From Diphasiastrum complanatum (Eukaryota > Streptophyta > Lycopodiopsida > Lycopodiales > Lycopodiaceae), in NCBI GenBank assembly GCA_029204225.1, contig CM055101.1, forward strand, positions 63,702,671 to 63,766,670: 64,000 nt of DNA. Direction: 5' to 3'. The first letter of the stretch is position 1, and each line of letters opens with the position of its first letter. Both the position numbers and the translations under genes were made by a program. The notes beneath the pieces were generated by a model. The model searched no databases. It saw only the letters and a list, made by a program, of their open reading frames with translations, and was not told the DNA's origin. Shown one piece after another: positions 1 through 11,793 of this stretch.

Positions 1-717
1 CCAAAGAACTTCTATGTAACTAACTAGTCTTTTCTCAACTCATGGTCTTACACAACAAGATGCCATGGTTGGGTTCATATTTACAAGTCTAGTTACTCTA
101 GTTCTTGGATTAACCGACAACAAAAAGTATACCTTTGGTTGATTGTGATCTTGGTAGAGAATCTACCAACAAGCCAACATCAAAAAAGTGAAAACTAATA
201 GAGAATCAAGCAACCAAGACAACTTACAAAACAATAACAAATTACCCAATTAAAAAAACTATGAACGTGAACCCATCCACCTACAACTAGGAAAGAAGAG
301 ACAAAAAATCATGAGAACAACCAAAGAAAATTAATCTACTAAACAAAATATCAAAACTAGAACTTCACAAACACTATGAAAGTGACAACTATTGCATAGC
401 CATACACAACATAATAGAAAATTTATCATCTATACCCAAATTAATCCAAGGGTAGACTAACCTCAAAAAGTTGTAATCTTAATCTCATAAAGCAACACAA
501 AGTTTGTGGCAATACAATGAATTTTCAAACTAACAACTAAAGAGCTTATAACAACGATGACCCACAAGTAGCTAGTTGTACCATGATACTTCAACAACAA
601 ACTTTTCTATCAAAAAAGACCAACTCATTAGTGATACATACAAGTGACCACCAAATTATAGAACACAATATTAGAATATTTGACATGCTAGTTAAAATCA
701 AGATACAAATTGCTTCA

Positions 718-905
718 TGTAGACTTCGTCTCTTCTAATTTCTCCATATTTCATTTACAATCACTCAAATTTACAAATTGCTTCATGTAGACTTTGCCTC
801 TTCTAATTTCTCCATATTTCATTTACAATCACTCAAATTGCAATCACTCAAATGTAGACTTTGTTTCTCCTAAATTCTCCATATTTCATTTACAATCACT
901 CAACC
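718..905 (+). repeat. Tandem ~69-bp repeat, three units
   Basis: Units beginning TGTAGACTT at about 718, 786 and 853 share CTCCATATTTCATTTACAATC. The last unit is partial. The same three-unit array occurs in reverse at about 44715-44915 in the other arm, so the array predates the duplication of the arm. Confidence 0.75.
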
Positions 906-945
906 ACATCATGATCAAACTCACTGATGATAAAGCCAAATGTGC

Positions 946-984
<39 letters not shown>

Positions 985-1040
985 CACCACCACCACCACC
1001 ACCATTCCTTTTACTTATAGTTGTGTGTGTGTGTGTGTGC
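946..1040 (+). repeat. CA / CAC / GT compound microsatellite
   Basis: CA dinucleotides run to about 982, then CAC triplets to about 1003, and GT dinucleotides at about 1024-1040. The right arm carries a much longer CA tract (44476-44599) at the matching place, so the tract has changed length since the arms separated. Confidence 0.9.
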
Positions 1041-2892
1041 ACGCGCGTGCACGCGTGCACACATGAGTCTAAATTTTAAAATGGATTTTGCATAAGTCCA
1101 TAATTAATGGACAATAGGTTAAATTAAACTCCCATAAATATAATTAGATCCATCAACTTTAACAATATCTACATGTCCCTATCCTCTAACATACTCACAC
1201 CATCACTTACGCACTACTGAACCTACCAAAATCTAATCTTCATATATTCTCACATTGTTAAGTTCCACTCTACTTCACCTAGCCGCCATATTATCTAGGA
1301 TTTCCAAAATGCATCAAACATTTTTCTCTCCACAACATTCATCTCAAACAAACTTTACTAACTATTTGTTATGACAAAATAACCCTGTCTTTGATTGTTT
1401 TTCATATCTAGCTTCAATTGGTTTGAGAAAATCTTGATTATAGGATATATGTCACTATCACACAAATTTCAAAATCATGGTAGACCATTATTGAAGCCAT
1501 ACCATGTGACATAACAAACCACATTACATAAACTATCTATATTACCTAATTGATTGCTTATTAAGTATTTATTTTTCTAGGTCCATCTAATGAATAAACT
1601 TTTTGAAAAAACCTCAACATATGAGTCTTTCCATATAGTCTATTGTTTTACAAAAACCATTTGTTTTCTAAGAACATGTGATTAATCACACATTTTCAAA
1701 AACTAATTCTCAAAAAAGAATGCTTATGGGTTTGGTGGAGTTAAGCAAGTCATTTTTCAATAGTAATAATTTACAACTTATTGAAATAGAATAAAGTTCA
1801 ACATAAAATCATGTGGAATGTCTTTATATGAAGAGTTGAACTTTTGTAGATTCCCATGCCTCTTTATCTTTCTTGAAAGCTTGTTTGCAACTTAAAATGA
1901 ATATGATTCTAATCATGCAAATTCAACAAAGAATAACATTGAAATCTTGGAGACATTTGGTGTGTATTTATAAGAAAAGGCTATTTAGTGTTTTGTATGT
2001 TACTCCTTGAATGTTCACATTATTATTTATTGTATTGCTCATTATCTTATTCATGCTTTGAGTTAACAAAATAAAATTATTTTGTTTAATCAATTTACAA
2101 CTTTGAAGCAAACAAGTTAGTTAGGAAAGTTCATGGAGGAAGTATTTGCCATGTAAACAAATGAATAACAAACTGTACCACCACCACCTTCTCTTTGAAC
2201 ACATTCTCTAAGATATTTTGACATACTCATTCTATCTAACCTATCTTACCAATCATCTTTCATAGCATTGAATGTGGATATTTCAAACTGTGTTTTCTAT
2301 ATTTTACTATGCTTAACACCACCCATAGATTCTTGCATGATTAATTCAAAAAATATAATGGAATTGCATTGTTTGCTAAAGTCAACTTCCATTTCTTACA
2401 TGATACTATTCTTTTGAAGAGGTTATGTCTTGTTGAATTTCTAATTTGGAATCCTTTTCATGCCCAGATTGGAGGATAGTCTCATTTCCCTAGTTATGAA
2501 AGCTAGGTGCCTAGACATTCTAGATGGTGAAGTGTAGTGATTGTCATTAAGACTGATGTGTATAGCCTTGCAATAATCACAAATGTCACTATGGATTAGT
2601 GTACATATGTTGTTTTAGTCATTCTCCCATCTACTTTTGCCACAAAGTCAAAAGTCATCAGACACATACATTGAGGACACGTACTACAAGTCACGCTAAG
2701 CTGTCATATGTTGTTGTGAAACACTAACTAAAAATATACATCGTGATCTTTACATATAAATCAAATTCATCGATCTTCATTTATTATAATATATTTTAAT
2801 TAGACTTGACAATAGAATGACATTAAAAACTAATTATGCATGCATAATAATCGATTGAAGACATGCTTAGATAATCAACTACTTAAAATAAG

Positions 2893-5438
2893 CCTGCATG
2901 GAAATTGCATGGTTTCATGCACAAGACTCTACTCTCTATATAATGAGGCAAGGATTCTCCCGTCGACATATTGGGTTTAGGTTACCAGCTCTCTTCTCCT
3001 CTTGCTTCACATGGCATGGCTTGGGGGCTAGATCCAGGTTTGATCTAGGATTGGTTGGGCGGTTTGGCTCCATGCTGAGAGTGAATTTTATTCGTCTCAG
3101 AGATTTCCTGGATATGTTATTTACTCATGAGAAATAGGAAATATTTTGTAGTTGAGTTACAAGATCTCAGTGAGATATATGTGAGTAACATATGTGGAAT
3201 CTGGAGGAATCTGCCAGATAAAAGTATGTTTGTGTACTGGGTCATAGTGAGATTATTCACATATGTGCATGATTAATCTTGTATGAATCTACTGTGTATT
3301 CCTGGTTACTAGGGTTATTTGGTGCACTTAACCTAGTCGATGAATATGAACATATGATCAAGTATTGTTTGACAGATACTTGCAAAGTTAACAAATCTTT
3401 GTATAGAAGATTTATGGATTAACTTATAAATGATTTGGGTAAGGATCTAAATGTGGTGTCATACTAGTATAATTGAATTCTCACCTAGACATTTGAGATT
3501 TCTGAATCATTGTCAAATAACTTGAGTACTTAATTACTCTAGGAGAAAGTTAATTGTTAAAATGATTAGTGTGATGTGGATTCACCAAAAACTGATGGTT
3601 TTGTTTTATATTGCTTGTCAGATGCATGATTAGTGAAATTATCATTAGGTTCATCACTTAAAATTATGTGCAATGGATATACAGTATTCTTGGGATAGAA
3701 TATTCCTTAGATAAGGAATGAACTCAGCTCAATTGTATCCAGAGCGCTCAATAGGATAATGAATCATTATAACTGAATTGATGTTCAGCATGACTTTGGA
3801 TATCTAGATTTGATTCTAGATTTTAATCTAACATTTTTTTTTGTAGTTGAAGATGATTGTCATTTTGGTATGCGTTCAGTCTTTAATTACCAGTGGTTTA
3901 TAGAACTTGAATTTTGCACTTCAGTTAAAGAATCATGTTTTGAAAGTATTCCTAAATCCAATATTTTCTTAATAGAAAGATTTTGGAATGACTCTTACTT
4001 TTCATGAGTTATGTTGGACATATACTCCAATATCCTGTAAATGATTAAGTATGATTTTGGATTCCAGGGAATTATGATTGACGAATCATATGAATCTAAA
4101 TATTTATGGCTGACGAATCATACATAGATACTTGATTATTGTCAGAGAGTTCAAAGGAATGGTGATGATTCTTGAGTGTGATGATTAATTCTTGATCTAT
4201 TATTTGAGTAAGAATTCAGATCATTGTTTTTGAATCTCTCTACTCCAATATTTTAATTGAGAACCTATGGATCTCACAGACATTATCTTATTTATCTAGT
4301 GGATGCTATTCTACTATAGTTTATGGTCTGTAGATGCTTGAGTACAATTCTTCATTTGATTGGATCTCCAGTTATCTTAGGAGACAGACAAGTCTATTAA
4401 GATGAATGAATGTTATTTTCTTGCATTTGGTGCTAGAAACAGGAGCATTGAACTCAAAAGAGTATCTGAGATACTCAAAGTTGAGTTTTAATCATTCAAT
4501 ATCTTAATGATTCTCCTAGAGTTTCTAGTTGAATGAATTATATCTTAGAATTCTAAGGATAGTTGTACTTGGAAGTTTTTTATTGAATTGTTTGCCAAAG
4601 TTTGTGGATAATTTCAGACTGTAATTATTATTACTTTTCTTTAACTTTAGTCTCCTAAGTTAGGTAATATTTCACTCAGTTGGTCCATGTAAATGTTTTA
4701 CATGAAGGTGATGTTACTAACTTGTGTTGAGTGTAACCTAGTTGAGAAATTTATTACTTAGTGTACTTTTTAAACTTGAGTCGTACTCCAGAACAGAGAT
4801 TAACGATTGGAAATAGGTTTATCTCTGAGTACTTGTTTGATATAAAAGCCAGACTAAGGATAATGATTTTCTCGATTAACATTGAAAGTTAAAGGAACTG
4901 TAATTCTTTCCTGTTTTGAGGAGCTTCTAAGGATAGAAGCAGTTTAAGGAGGGAAGAATGTTATGGCCAAATTCGGTTAAGGACCTGGAATAGTCCTAAT
5001 ATGGTAGACCTGCCCTCCAGTACTCGAGATTATTGGTCACGCCGTGATTTAATTCCATGTCAAGGCCTTTTTGTGACTAATTACCTTGAGAGGACACAGA
5101 CACTCTAATTGAGACATATGGAGTATTGCATGTCTGTGTGACAGATATAGGCAGGAGGACTGCATGAAGAGATGAGACCTATTTATAGTTGACCTGCATG
5201 GGGATTGCATGGTTTCATGCACAGGACTCTACTCTCTATATAATAAGGTAGGAATTCTCCCGTCGACATATTGGGTTTAGGTTATCAGGTTCTCTCCTCC
5301 TCCTCTTGCTTCACATGGCATGGCTTGGTGGCTAGATCCAGGTATTGATCTAGGATTGGTTGGGTGGTTTGGCTCCATAGTCTCTTGTATTGTGTTCTCC
5401 TATCCTCATCTTAGGTGTTATCCCTTATGGTCTTTACA
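2893..5438 (+). mobile_element. Non-coding LTR retrotransposon, 5' LTR truncated
   Basis: A partial LTR (2893-3073) starts in mid-LTR exactly where the inverted-repeat arm ends. It matches 5191 onward in a complete 480-bp LTR at 4959-5438. Between them 3074-4958 has no frame resembling gag or pol. A purine tract ends at 4958, directly before the TG that opens the 3' LTR. The LTR closely resembles the LTR at 55658-56136, which belongs to a Copia element with a TGGTATCAGAGT primer site. I infer a non-autonomous relative mobilised by that Copia family. The 5' primer site is not visible because the 5' LTR end is degraded. Confidence 0.7.
4959..5438 (+). repeat. 3' LTR of the non-coding element
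   Basis: It begins TGTTATGGCC and ends TCTTTACA (TG...CA), 480 bp. It contains a TATA-like CTCTATATAAT near 5233. It is preceded by a purine run (AAGGAGGGAAGAA), as expected for a 3' LTR. The reverse complement of 55658-56136 aligns over its whole length. Confidence 0.8.
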
Positions 5439-6994
5439 AACATAAGCATATCTAACTTATTATGAATAAGCTTTGCTTTTTTTAGATCAACAACTACCAC
5501 GTGACATGAAAGAAGAAGCCACATTCTATCTTGTTTGCCTTGCCTTTGCTTGGAAATAGAGTTTGAAGGTGGGTGAGAAAAAGTCCCTACAATTTTGGCA
5601 CCGCTGTCAAAGAGCAATCACCATTATATTCAGTCTGTTACCATGATTGTGATGTTTGGATGATGCTAGCTTGCATTTAAGCATAGTAGTGTCTTGGCAT
5701 AGTAGGGTTAGATTTGCATACTTTGGTGTTTTAGAGTTCGATTTGGTTGATATGAGTGTTTTTGATTGGAATGTCTGCTTGTAATCACTTGTGCTTGATG
5801 AGTAGAGCAACGGTTGATTGCACAATAGGTTATGTGTGTCACCATGATGAAATATTGAAGTGAGTATTACACCTCCTAATAAGCGCACTCTTGATATGCC
5901 AATTACATATGGGATAAACATGATGAATGTGGCTTGGATTTCTGCTTGAACAATTTTTCATCCAATAGAAGATGAAATCATGTCAAATAGTTATGCTTTA
6001 TCTTATAACAAGGAGGTTGAATCAGATTTTATGTCATATGGATCCAATTAGATTTTCGGATGTGTCAAATTCGAGTCAACCTCTACCAAAGCTACCAAAA
6101 GCGGTTATATTGAAGGATGGTAAACCTACAGTGTCACAAAGAAGCAGATGAAAAAACACTAAAGTAAAATTCTCAAATTCAGTAATCCCCCAAATGACAC
6201 AATTATGAAGGTGAATCATGAGGCCATTTATCATGTTGCTTCAACACAACAATTGAACAACAGAAAATATTTTTAAAAAATAAAAAAAAGATGGATCCAG
6301 ATTTTGATAAGAATGATTCCTTGAGTCGCAAATCAATGAAGGCAAAATCCTCAATGGCCAAGAAATCAATTTCCAAGAGTAAAACCAAGATCAACACACT
6401 ATAGTAAGAAAAGAAACAGAAACCACAACATATTCTATTTGAACAATTTAGAAGTTACACTTTGGATGATGTAATTGTTGAAAAGGGAAAATGATGCTTG
6501 ATAGAGAAAATAAAACATTTGTTAGATGCACTATCGGGCTCTGTGAAATAATTCTCCTAATGCATGACTACGCCTATCAAATTCGAACAAAATATTGCCA
6601 TGTTCAATTCTAACTGATTCTAACTTGGAAATCATCAAAACCTGGTAGATTGATTTTGTGGACAAACATAACAGACTAAACATTGTTGTATTGAATATAG
6701 CTACTATATCGAAGTACCATGTACTCCTGTAAAAAGTCAATAGTACTTTTTTAACATGTACTCTTGTAAAAGTCAATAGTGCTTTTTGAACATGTACTCT
6801 TGTAAAAGTCAATAGTACTTTGGGTCACTTCGACCGAAGGGAAGAGGGCTTTTTTACTTTATGCACACACTCCTACTTCAGCGCTCCCAAAAGGGGTGAA
6901 ATCACTTTTGGTGTCCACTAAGCGCTTTCTCTATGGTTAACACTCTGTTTTGTGGTACCATACTTGTAGGTACAGTCTGGGTGCCCTTCGTTTG
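5439..6994 (+). other. Unassigned stretch with a Gypsy-like primer-site relic
   Basis: At 5596-5608 the sequence TGGCACCGCTGTC resembles the tRNA-Asp primer site common in plant Gypsy elements and the related site at 46328. Downstream, weak coding-like pieces on the plus strand (about 5930-6480) are broken by stops. I cannot name them. Apart from a tandem repeat at 6718-6826 nothing else is recognisable. Confidence 0.3.
6718..6826 (+). repeat. Tandem 36-37 bp repeat, three units
   Basis: Units start with CATGTACTC at 6718, 6755 and 6791 and carry GTAAAA, GTCAATAGT and CTTT in the same order. The array produces a repetitive minus-strand frame that I do not consider a gene. Confidence 0.8.
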
Positions 6995-7022
6995 TGTTGG
7001 TCACTGATTAACCACGTGGGGG

Positions 7023-7120
<98 letters not shown>

Positions 7121-7271
7121 ATCACATAGATATGTTGTAAGAAAATGCTGCTATGCTATGACAGCCTCTCAAACTTGTTAATATAAGTACTATGGATTGA
7201 CAGCCTTGAGAGACGGATTGCTGATGTCAACAAACACAAGAAACACAAGTGTGTTTTGTTTGACACCAACA
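6995..7271 (-). repeat. 3' LTR of the gag-only element
   Basis: 277 bp, TG...CA on the minus strand. It is longer than its 220-bp partner because a GA microsatellite (7025-7118) expanded inside it; the partner has only a short GA-rich stretch at the same place. Confidence 0.88.
7025..7118 (+). repeat. GA microsatellite inside an LTR
   Basis: About 94 bp of GA dinucleotides. It lies within the 3' LTR of the gag-only element and must have expanded after insertion. Confidence 0.95.
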
Positions 7272-7529
7272 AACCCTCCCTAAACAAAACATCACATTTC
7301 TTTTCTGAATTCTACCATCACCTACATGTAGACTCCACGCCTTCACACATCATTTTTGTGTGGTCTACACAGCTATACATGGACTGTGTGATTAAACAGT
7401 CTTTCACTTACATGTAGACTCTACATCTTCACACACCATTGTGTGTGGTCTACGTAGTTATACATGAGCTGTGAATTTTGATTTCTGATTTTAGTGATAC
7501 CTACAAGAAGCTACATACATCATTAAATT

Positions 7530-8274
7530 CTAAAGAGCTACTACTACTTCCTCTTCTTCAGGCAGCTTCTTGATTTTTTTCTTATCAGAGGACTTTTTCC
7601 AGCACTTCCTTGCAAAGCGGCTACTTTTTCCACAGTAGTTGCACTTGGCTCCTTCCTCCTTGTGCTCTCCCTTGCTTTTGAATGGGTTTCTCTTGCTTGC
7701 CACATAAAGGGCAGTGTCATGCCCATTGTGATAGCCTTCAGAGGATAGATTTTGCGCCTTAGTTCTTCTTGGAGCAGAGCTGCCTTGATGCTTGTAATGT
7801 CATGAGTATACCAATGCTTCCAAATATGGAGGCGAAGTTGTGATACAAGAGTTTCATCCTCTTTTATTTCTGATCCGATTGCAGCCATCTGGTCAATAAT
7901 TCTTGAAGCTTTAAGACATGATCTACCATAGATTCTCCTTCTGACATTTTTAGCAGCATGAGCTTCTTTCGTAAATGAAGCTGATTTGCTACAGTCTTTA
8001 CTTCAAAGGTTGCTTGCATCCCCTTCCACGCTTCTGCTGCAGTGTTAGCCTTGCTAACATGAAGTAGTTGGTTGTCACATAGGCTCAGAAGGATCAAGGC
8101 TCTAGCTTTGTTGTCTTTTCTAATCCAGTCTTTTGTTTTTTGCAGGCTCTCTGGTTTTTGTTCATCACCATTTGTGATCTCCCACAAATCCCTTTCAAGG
8201 AGGATCATTTGCATCTTCAATTTCCAGAGGTGAAAGTTCTCACCATTGAACTTCTCTATCACCCTGGAGTTCAT
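7530..8274 (-). pseudogene. gag: Copia-type gag, frameshifted
   Basis: The frame from the ATG at 8274 gives 136 residues typical of a Copia Gag N-terminus: FNGENFHLWKLKM, then the UBN2-type region with AWKGMQATFE and LRKKLMLLKMSEG. Near 7870-7890 the frame moves to an overlapping frame, and before 7652 to a third. That third frame encodes a zinc knuckle CNYCGKSSRFARKC ending at a TAG at 7530-7532. The knuckle has Arg where the CCHC His is expected, so it is degenerate. Two frameshifts and the lost His indicate a dead gene. Gag would package the RNA in virus-like particles. Confidence 0.8.
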
Positions 8275-8473
8275 GGTGATGTGTGGAGATCAGAGACGCG
8301 ACAGCCTGGAAGGAGAGAGCACAGATTGGCTGAGCAAATGCGTAGAGAGCCTAAGCAGATGCATAGAGGGAGAGAGAGGGAGCCAATTACATGTGTTAAG
8401 TCCCAAGAAACATTCCTCCTGAAAACCGACAGCACTCCTTATTGATGACTGGCTGATGTAGGTTACTGCATGT

Positions 8474-8487
8474 GTGGGCCCATAACC
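8474..8487 (-). promoter_or_regulatory. Primer binding site, internal (half) initiator-Met tRNA type
   Basis: On the minus strand GGTTATGGGCCCAC follows the 5' LTR after two bases. Its complement GTGGGCCCATAACC matches 14 nt of the anticodon arm of plant initiator-Met tRNA as I know that tRNA, not its 3' end. This is the arrangement of Drosophila copia, where a cleaved half-tRNA primes. The other Copia elements in this window use the ordinary 3'-end site TGGTATCAGAGC. Confidence 0.75.
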
Positions 8488-8489
8488 TT

Positions 8490-8709
8490 TGTTGGTCACT
8501 GATCAACAACGTGGGAGAGATAGAGAGAAAACATCACATAGATATGTTGTAAGAAAACCCTGTTGTGCTATGACAACCTCTTTAACTTTTTAACTTAAGG
8601 TCGTGACAGGTTACATGCCAAGAAACGCCTACTACGGATTGATAGCCTTGAGAGACGGATTGTTGATGTCAACAAACACAAGAAACATGTGTTTTGTTTG
8701 ACACCAACA
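8490..8709 (-). repeat. 5' LTR of the gag-only element
   Basis: 220 bp with TG...CA ends on the minus strand. It is followed by the target duplication GTTTG at 8710-8714. Confidence 0.88.
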
Positions 8710-8714
8710 GTTTG

Positions 8715-9068
8715 GAGTCCGTGGCCCTTCATTTGGTTCAAAACGATTAAAGACTTTAGTTTTGTATTCTAAATTTTTTTGCTTCTTGTTAGATGAAGCG
8801 GAGTTTTCATGTGCTTAACATGCCAATTTGCGAAGGATATTAATCTTCAAACTATCATTAGTGCTCTCAAGCAACTTGAAGAAGAATGTAAAATCAATGG
8901 TTGGAATCTTCAAAAGCTATTTTCATGTCATGCCCAAAGTTGCACGAAACTACAAACTCATGGACTTCTATCCAACCATTTACAATACTGGCCAAATGGA
9001 GAAAGCCAGCTCAAAAATTTTTCTAGAAATTTAGATTTTATGCAATTTGAATTTCATGTTGTATCATA
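8715..9068 (+). other. No recognisable feature
   Basis: Two short overlapping plus-strand frames occur near 8809-9069, but neither resembles a known family, and both look like chance frames. Confidence 0.4.
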
Positions 9069-9150
9069 GGGATCTGGCCAAGTGGTTGAAGACCCTGAGA
9101 CCTTACAAGTAGACCAAGTTCAAGTCTTCTCAAAGGTAGCGCCCAACAGC
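9069..9150 (+). repeat. tRNA-derived SINE-like head
   Basis: TGGCCAAGTGGTT at about 9075 fits the RNA polymerase III A box, and AGTTCAAGTCTTC at about 9117 fits the B box at a tRNA-like distance. The stretch does not fold as a complete tRNA with a CCA-adjacent acceptor stem, so a SINE head or tRNA pseudogene is more likely than a working tRNA. The 3' end of the unit is not defined. Confidence 0.55.
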
Positions 9151-11793
9151 TATCACTCTTTTAGGAGACAATGATGGAACTGAATAAATTAATTGGACAG
9201 AATGTTCGTTCATAAACTTATTTGGGTATGGGATCATTAGTCTCGTGCAGCTCCATTTAACAAGCTTATAGAAGTAATGTTCGAAGAGGATCAGAGTCAT
9301 AATTATCCCTTCTCTTACAAAAATTGTGCATTAACATTTCATGATATGTTTGAAACTTAAATATGATGCATATGATAAGATCTGCAAGAGCTTTTTTCTC
9401 CACCAACTGCCCTACACACTAAAAATTACACACAACTTCTGATAGTTAAGACACAACATTGATTCAAGGATTGTTCCAACCTAAAAAAAAGAGGACCACT
9501 TTGAATGATTAAAGACAAAGTAAGGGAACATCATGTCATGTATATCACAAAGTTTAAACCCTTTCCAGTTTTGACCAGCTGAAACTTTTGATTTTCTTGC
9601 ATATCTTGTGCGGCTGAGTAGAGATTCCAGACATCAAGGCAAGGAAAGGTCTTTACCAACATGCAAATGAAACTCAAAACATCCTTCTTAGATTATTCTT
9701 TGCTTTCAGTCCGTGGAGTCACCACTATATGGAGCATATGCAATTGATGTGCCAATGCATTACCTCACAGAAAATCCATTGTGTAGTTTATCAGAGAGTG
9801 GAGTGATGGTCTTTGAGGTTCAACGAGGTAACAGCACTGCACATATTTTGATGCCTTGAGGGATAGACCCACAAGAATGTGCAGTTTCCAGCTGCAAAAA
9901 CAATATTCTCTGGCAACTTTTCTTTGGGGAGTTATCTGAACTCAAGAGTCAAACTTGTGAAATATGATTTGAGGCCAAGATACAAAAGATGCGAGTTATG
10001 GACTTGGAGCAGGAAGTCATATCAATTATAACTTGTAACGAATGCTGCTAATGACTAGAAGGATAAGACAATCAAACCAATCATCAATTTTCTATCATAT
10101 TTTGTATCTTCACCTTGGCAAATTTTGCCCCAAACTTTGTTGTTGTTTGCATGTCAATAAAATATCAGAACAGAATTAACAAACACGTACTGGACTTGAA
10201 AAAAGGTTAGTTATCCACTCCATGCATGCCATTGAAGGTGTGTTGAGCCTCTTTTATCCTGATGATCATCAGGTAGCAGAATTGCATGTATAAAGGTTGA
10301 TAATTAGCGTTGTTGGATCGGTGGCCTGTTCTACCTGTGGTGAATGCTAGCACTACAAGATATGAGTTTTGAGTAAATCATAGACTGGTTGGAGATTCTA
10401 ATGTTGCTTCTTTGACAACGTATAAGTCTGATGATTAATGAACTCCTGAAGCTTGAAGGTGAGGGCTGAGTCACAGAAAGATGACTTTGAACAGCCACAT
10501 TGAGGGTAGTGATGGCTTTCGAAACCGTAACTGCTGCCACAATGTGTTAATTTCTAACAACAGTGGTCCTTGCAGGCCATACTTTCAGTGACTGGTGACT
10601 GCCTGCACATGCAAAGAGTCAGATGTGTGGCATGGGAAACAGAGCAATAGACCATGTGGAGTACATGTACCGATGAGTGTGGCAGTATCAATAATCAGTT
10701 GATTACATGCATGATGGTTCCTTTGTTCAATAGATTGAGGTCCTTCTATATGGATGGAAGCTATCCCGTTTATTTGGAAAAAAAGGGGGCCTCTATTATG
10801 ATTTCAATGCATATAGTTTTTCAAAAAGATTGGGTATAGGGGACACATATCCCATCTTCTCATTATGAGAACATTGAGAGACTATGGTAAATCACCTAGC
10901 TGATTTCTTTTTTCACACACTAGGTGAGCAATGTGTAATCCTCGTACAGAATCTGTTTAAGTATTATCCAGATCATTACTGTACCTGCATAGAGAGCGCC
11001 CTTAGGAAAAGTTTCACCACCATTCCTTGCCTCGGCTCTTCTAAACATCTTGATAGCCTCAGTAGTAGCAAGAATGAACTGAACTTACACACTTTTATTT
11101 ATTGAAACGTACCAAACCTCTTTCAACTAATGAATTCACAGTGAACCAATGTGACAATCTATTAGAATTATTTAGTGTACATTCAGCATAGCTAGATGGA
11201 CCATGTGTGTCAAGTTAAGATATGCTTGAGAACTGTTTGGCTGCTGAGAGTAGCAAAGATAGCATGCAAATGAAGTTTTCATATCAATATCAAACTCTTG
11301 AGTAAATCAAAATTGACCAAATATTTGTCTTGGAGGATTATGAATTGTCCATATTTGGGTCCGAGATGTGAAGTACTCTGTATGAGTCTCTAAGATTAGC
11401 GCCCAGAAATAGGGCAAGCTTTTGTTTGGAAGTAATATCACGAAGTAATCAAGTGTTACTAATGTTGTTTTGGAAGCATTTCTGACCTAGGAAACATGGA
11501 CCTCCAGAAAATGGGATACGGATGTCACATTGTCGAAATGGTAAACTAGCACAAGGTAATCACACTGCTGCATGTCGAAGGAATGGAAAATTGAGGCAGA
11601 AGGGATTCAGATTAGACTACAAGGGAGATGTTGATATAAAGTCAGTAAGAGTCTTGGAAAATCTAAAATAAGATCCAATTTGATCGTTTTTGACATTGTT
11701 GACATTGTTGGATACATTATCCAATCAAATATGATCATGTTACATGGCTTTCTGAAACCCCGTGATATTCCATGATGACTAATAAACAAGAGT
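9151..11793 (+). other. Intergenic stretch, nothing recognised
   Basis: No frame over 90 residues and no family motif was seen on either strand. Part of 11090-11793 may be the 3' untranslated region of the minus-strand ankyrin gene: on that strand AATAAA-like sites occur near 11093. Confidence 0.4.

Larger units (their letters stand above)
1..2891 (+). repeat. Left arm of a ~3 kb inverted repeat
   Basis: The stretch is the reverse complement of 42620-45616, with scattered substitutions and microsatellite length changes. The arm is cut by the window start, so its outer end is unknown; its inner end is sharp, the last shared bases being ACTTAAAATAA at 2881-2891. It contains three tandem ~69-bp units at about 718-905 and a CA/CAC/GT microsatellite at 946-1040. 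No coding frame beyond microsatellite translations is visible. It may be two insertions of one non-coding mobile element in opposite orientation, or an inverted segmental duplication. Confidence 0.85.
6995..8709 (-). mobile_element. Short gag-only Copia-type element (TR-GAG-like), complete
   Basis: Both ends are defined. The LTRs begin TGTTGGTGTC and end GTGACCAACA on the minus strand. The 5-bp target duplication GTTTG is at 6990-6994 and 8710-8714. The internal region is about 1.2 kb and holds a gag gene but no protease, integrase or reverse transcriptase. A purine tract (GGGAGGGTTT) abuts the 3' LTR at 7272. This matches the plan of short non-autonomous terminal-repeat elements that keep only gag. 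It must have used another element's pol proteins. The target duplication is perfect although gag is frameshifted. Confidence 0.88.

Noticed and set aside
794-1066. Plus-strand frame of His/Thr and Val/Cys repeats
   Set aside because: It is a translation of CA, CAC and GT microsatellites.
5596-5608. A full Gypsy element starting at 5439
   Set aside because: The primer-site-like word is there, but no LTR pair and no clear gag or pol follow, so only a relic is noted.
6937-7125. Ser/Leu repeat frame on the minus strand
   Set aside because: Translation of the GA microsatellite inside an LTR.
9069-9150. Functional tRNA gene
   Set aside because: A and B boxes are present, but the acceptor and anticodon stems do not pair properly; a SINE head is more likely.
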